From NCBI GenBank assembly GCA_016786485.1, contig JAEUWD010000034.1, positions 1-64,000 on the forward strand: a DNA stretch of 64,000 nt, read 5' to 3'. Shown here piece by piece: positions 62,769-64,000 of this stretch. A model generated the notes under the pieces. That model searched no databases. It was not told the DNA's origin and saw nothing but the letters and a program-made list of their open reading frames with translations. The translations under genes and the position numbers were made by a program. Numbering within the stretch: the stretch's first letter is position 1; the number at the start of each line of letters is the position of its first letter. This DNA comes from Bacteriovoracaceae bacterium (GTDB lineage Bacteria > Bdellovibrionota > Bacteriovoracia > Bacteriovoracales > Bacteriovoracaceae).

Positions 62769-64000
62769 TTAATGGCGAATGAGATTTTGTTTTAAATCAT
62801 CGAGTTTTTTTAAAGCGTCTAAAGGCGTAGTATTCATGATATCGATATCTTGTATACTTCGCTCGAGGTCTTTTAAATACTCAGGAACAACTGGCCCAGG
62901 CGTTTCTTGCGCCAGGAAGTCGAGCTGCGAGCTGGTCTGGATAAGTGTATCGTGATTTGGGGTGGTTTTTTCCAGTCTTTTTAAGACCTGTTGTGAACGC
63001 TTGATGATCTCTTTTGGAAGGCCCGCCAGCTGAGCAACATAAATACCAAAACTCTGAGTCGCACCTTCTTCAATCAATGAATACAAGAATTGAACTTTGC
63101 CGTTTTCGTTAATTGTTTTTACCGTTAAATTTTTCGCCGTACGAATCGTACTCACCAGATCAATTAATTCGTGATAGTGAGTGGAGAAAAGGGTTAATGC
63201 CTTCGTTTTTTCATTGAGATATTCCACCAGTGCCCACGCAATACTTAAACCATCGAAGGTCGAAGTTCCGCGGCCGATCTCATCGAGAATAATGAGTGAA
63301 CGAGAGGTCGCGTGACGAATGATTTCTGCCGTCTCGGCCATCTCCACCATAAAAGTTGATTGGCCACGAATGATGTCATCACTCGCACCTAAACGACTGA
63401 ACATGAAATCACAAATTCCGACCATTGCCGAATCCGCCGGAACAAAAGAACCAATTTGTGCTAAAAATTGAATGATCGCCACTTCTCGCATAACGGTGGT
63501 TTTACCGGCCATGTTCGGGCCCGTAATTAATCCAAAATAAACATCGTCATTCAAATGAATATGATGAGTAACAAATTGTTCTTTAATATTCGATTTAATA
63601 AGTGGGTGCCAGGCACCTTTAACTTGGAAAATTTTTTTATCTGTTTCAAATTGTGGCTTCACTAATTTGTGTTCTTTTGCCATCCAGCTTAAAGCTTGGA
63701 GCGAATCACAGAGAGCGAGTGATTCATTAATTTGATGAATCGAAAAACTTAAGTCTTGAATATCAGCATTAAATTTATCAAAGATTTCTTTTTCTAAGCG
63801 ATAAAGATGATCTTTTGCCAGGAGAATCTCTTTTTCAAATTCAATCAGCTCTTCAGTCAAATAACGTTCGTTGTTCACCAGTGTTTGTCGACGTTCAAAA
63901 TGCTTTGGTACTTTTTTCAGATGTGATTTCGAGACTTCAATGAAAAAACCATTAATATTATTCGATTTAATTTTTAGATTAGTAATGCCCGTTTCTTGAC
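62769..64000 (-). CDS. mutS: DNA mismatch repair protein MutS (3' part)
   Basis: The window cuts this gene; about the last 410 residues are present and the reading frame stays open to the edge. Connector/core sequence (QETGITNLKIKSN, FFIEVSKSHLKKVPKHFE) runs into the ATPase: Walker A GLITGPNMAGKTTVMR, signature region RLGASDDIIRGQSTFMVEM, Walker B ILDEIGRGTSTFDG and the His-containing LFSTHYHEL. MutS1 with a short C-terminal tail (EYLKDLERSIQDIDI). The GTG near 63878 is only an internal codon. Mismatch recognition with MutL. Confidence 0.95.
   Translation of the reverse strand, partial: QETGITNLKIKSNNINGFFIEVSKSHLKKVPKHFERRQTLVNNERYLTEELIEFEKEILLAKDHLYRLEKEIFDKFNADIQDLSFSIHQINESLALCDSLQALSWMAKEHKLVKPQFETDKKIFQVKGAWHPLIKSNIKEQFVTHHIHLNDDVYFGLITGPNMAGKTTVMREVAIIQFLAQIGSFVPADSAMVGICDFMFSRLGASDDIIRGQSTFMVEMAETAEIIRHATSRSLIILDEIGRGTSTFDGLSIAWALVEYLNEKTKALTLFSTHYHELIDLVSTIRTAKNLTVKTINENGKVQFLYSLIEEGATQSFGIYVAQLAGLPKEIIKRSQQVLKRLEKTTPNHDTLIQTSSQLDFLAQETPGPVVPEYLKDLERSIQDIDIMNTTPLDALKKLDDLKQNLIRH

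Noticed and set aside
1-64000. tRNA, rRNA, IS, prophage or integration site
   Set aside because: No cloverleaf with matching acceptor stem, no transposase or integrase motif and no terminal inverted repeats were recognised; tRNAscan and Infernal searches would settle the RNA part.

Overview
The window is an AT-rich, densely coded bacterial chromosome segment with a diderm lifestyle written into it: a complete lipid A core set, BamA, a Lol transporter, several lipoproteins and outer-membrane barrels, plus a large flagellar export operon. Gene content and order (fliL-M-N-O-P-Q-R-flhB-flhA-flhF-flhG-fliA, lpx genes behind bamA/skp, many Cys-rich or low-complexity secreted proteins) fit the former delta-proteobacterial Bdellovibrionota, most likely the low-GC Bacteriovoracia (Bacteriovorax/Peredibacter-like). 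That assignment is inference from gene style, not from a marker search. I see no tRNA, rRNA, IS element, prophage, attachment site or CRISPR array. No gap between genes exceeds 300 bases.

Layout. 1-5.4 kb: a low-complexity secreted protein, then a DNA-repair neighbourhood with uvrC flanked by two tiny zinc-ribbon genes and followed by a uracil-DNA-glycosylase-like gene. 5.4-10.4 kb: a SpoIID-type amidase enhancer overlapping a cell-wall amidase, lipoproteins, a DsbA-like thioredoxin and an HU protein. 10.5-24.4 kb: one flagellar operon behind a clear sigma-70-type promoter, ending with fliA and a large unknown PAS/coiled-coil membrane protein. 24.4-26.4 kb: coaE and mazG facing ybeY. 26.6-30.7 kb: a barrel protein with a 912-residue lipoprotein. 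30.7-45.9 kb: prfB (with a programmed frameshift), lysS, then a long outer-membrane biogenesis run: LolC/E-like, LolD, BamA, Skp, LpxD, FabZ, LpxA, an oxidoreductase, LpxB, LpxK, a DUF3108 lipoprotein and a glycosyltransferase. 46-52 kb: rpsA, an rlmK-like gene, clpS-clpA, and a 30-residue Lys/Ala protein missed by ordinary ORF cut-offs. 52-64 kb: DUF502 protein, small exported proteins, pepD, YggT, an outer-membrane protein, an S41-like lipoprotein, ftsB-like, DUF192, aspS, RDD protein and the 3' part of mutS, which runs off the window.

How the genes work together. The flagellar block supplies the export gate (FliPQR-FlhAB), the C-ring (FliM/FliN), FliL, the placement and number regulators FlhF/FlhG and sigma-28. 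The outer-membrane block joins lipoprotein release, protein insertion, periplasmic chaperoning and lipid A synthesis in one transcription direction with many 1-14 nt overlaps, implying co-transcription. ClpS-ClpA is a complete adaptor/unfoldase pair.

Most of the window is ordinary housekeeping sequence. The strongest oddity is FlhF, whose GTPase motifs G1, G2 and G3 are all lost and G4 altered while the fold's C-terminal signature remains, with a partner FlhG that has no recognisable DQAxxLR activator motif. Others are the Lys/Ala microprotein, a SpoIID/amidase overlap, a FliO with a large periplasmic domain, an S41 homologue lacking the catalytic Lys, and a two-start small exported peptide followed by a 12-bp inverted repeat.
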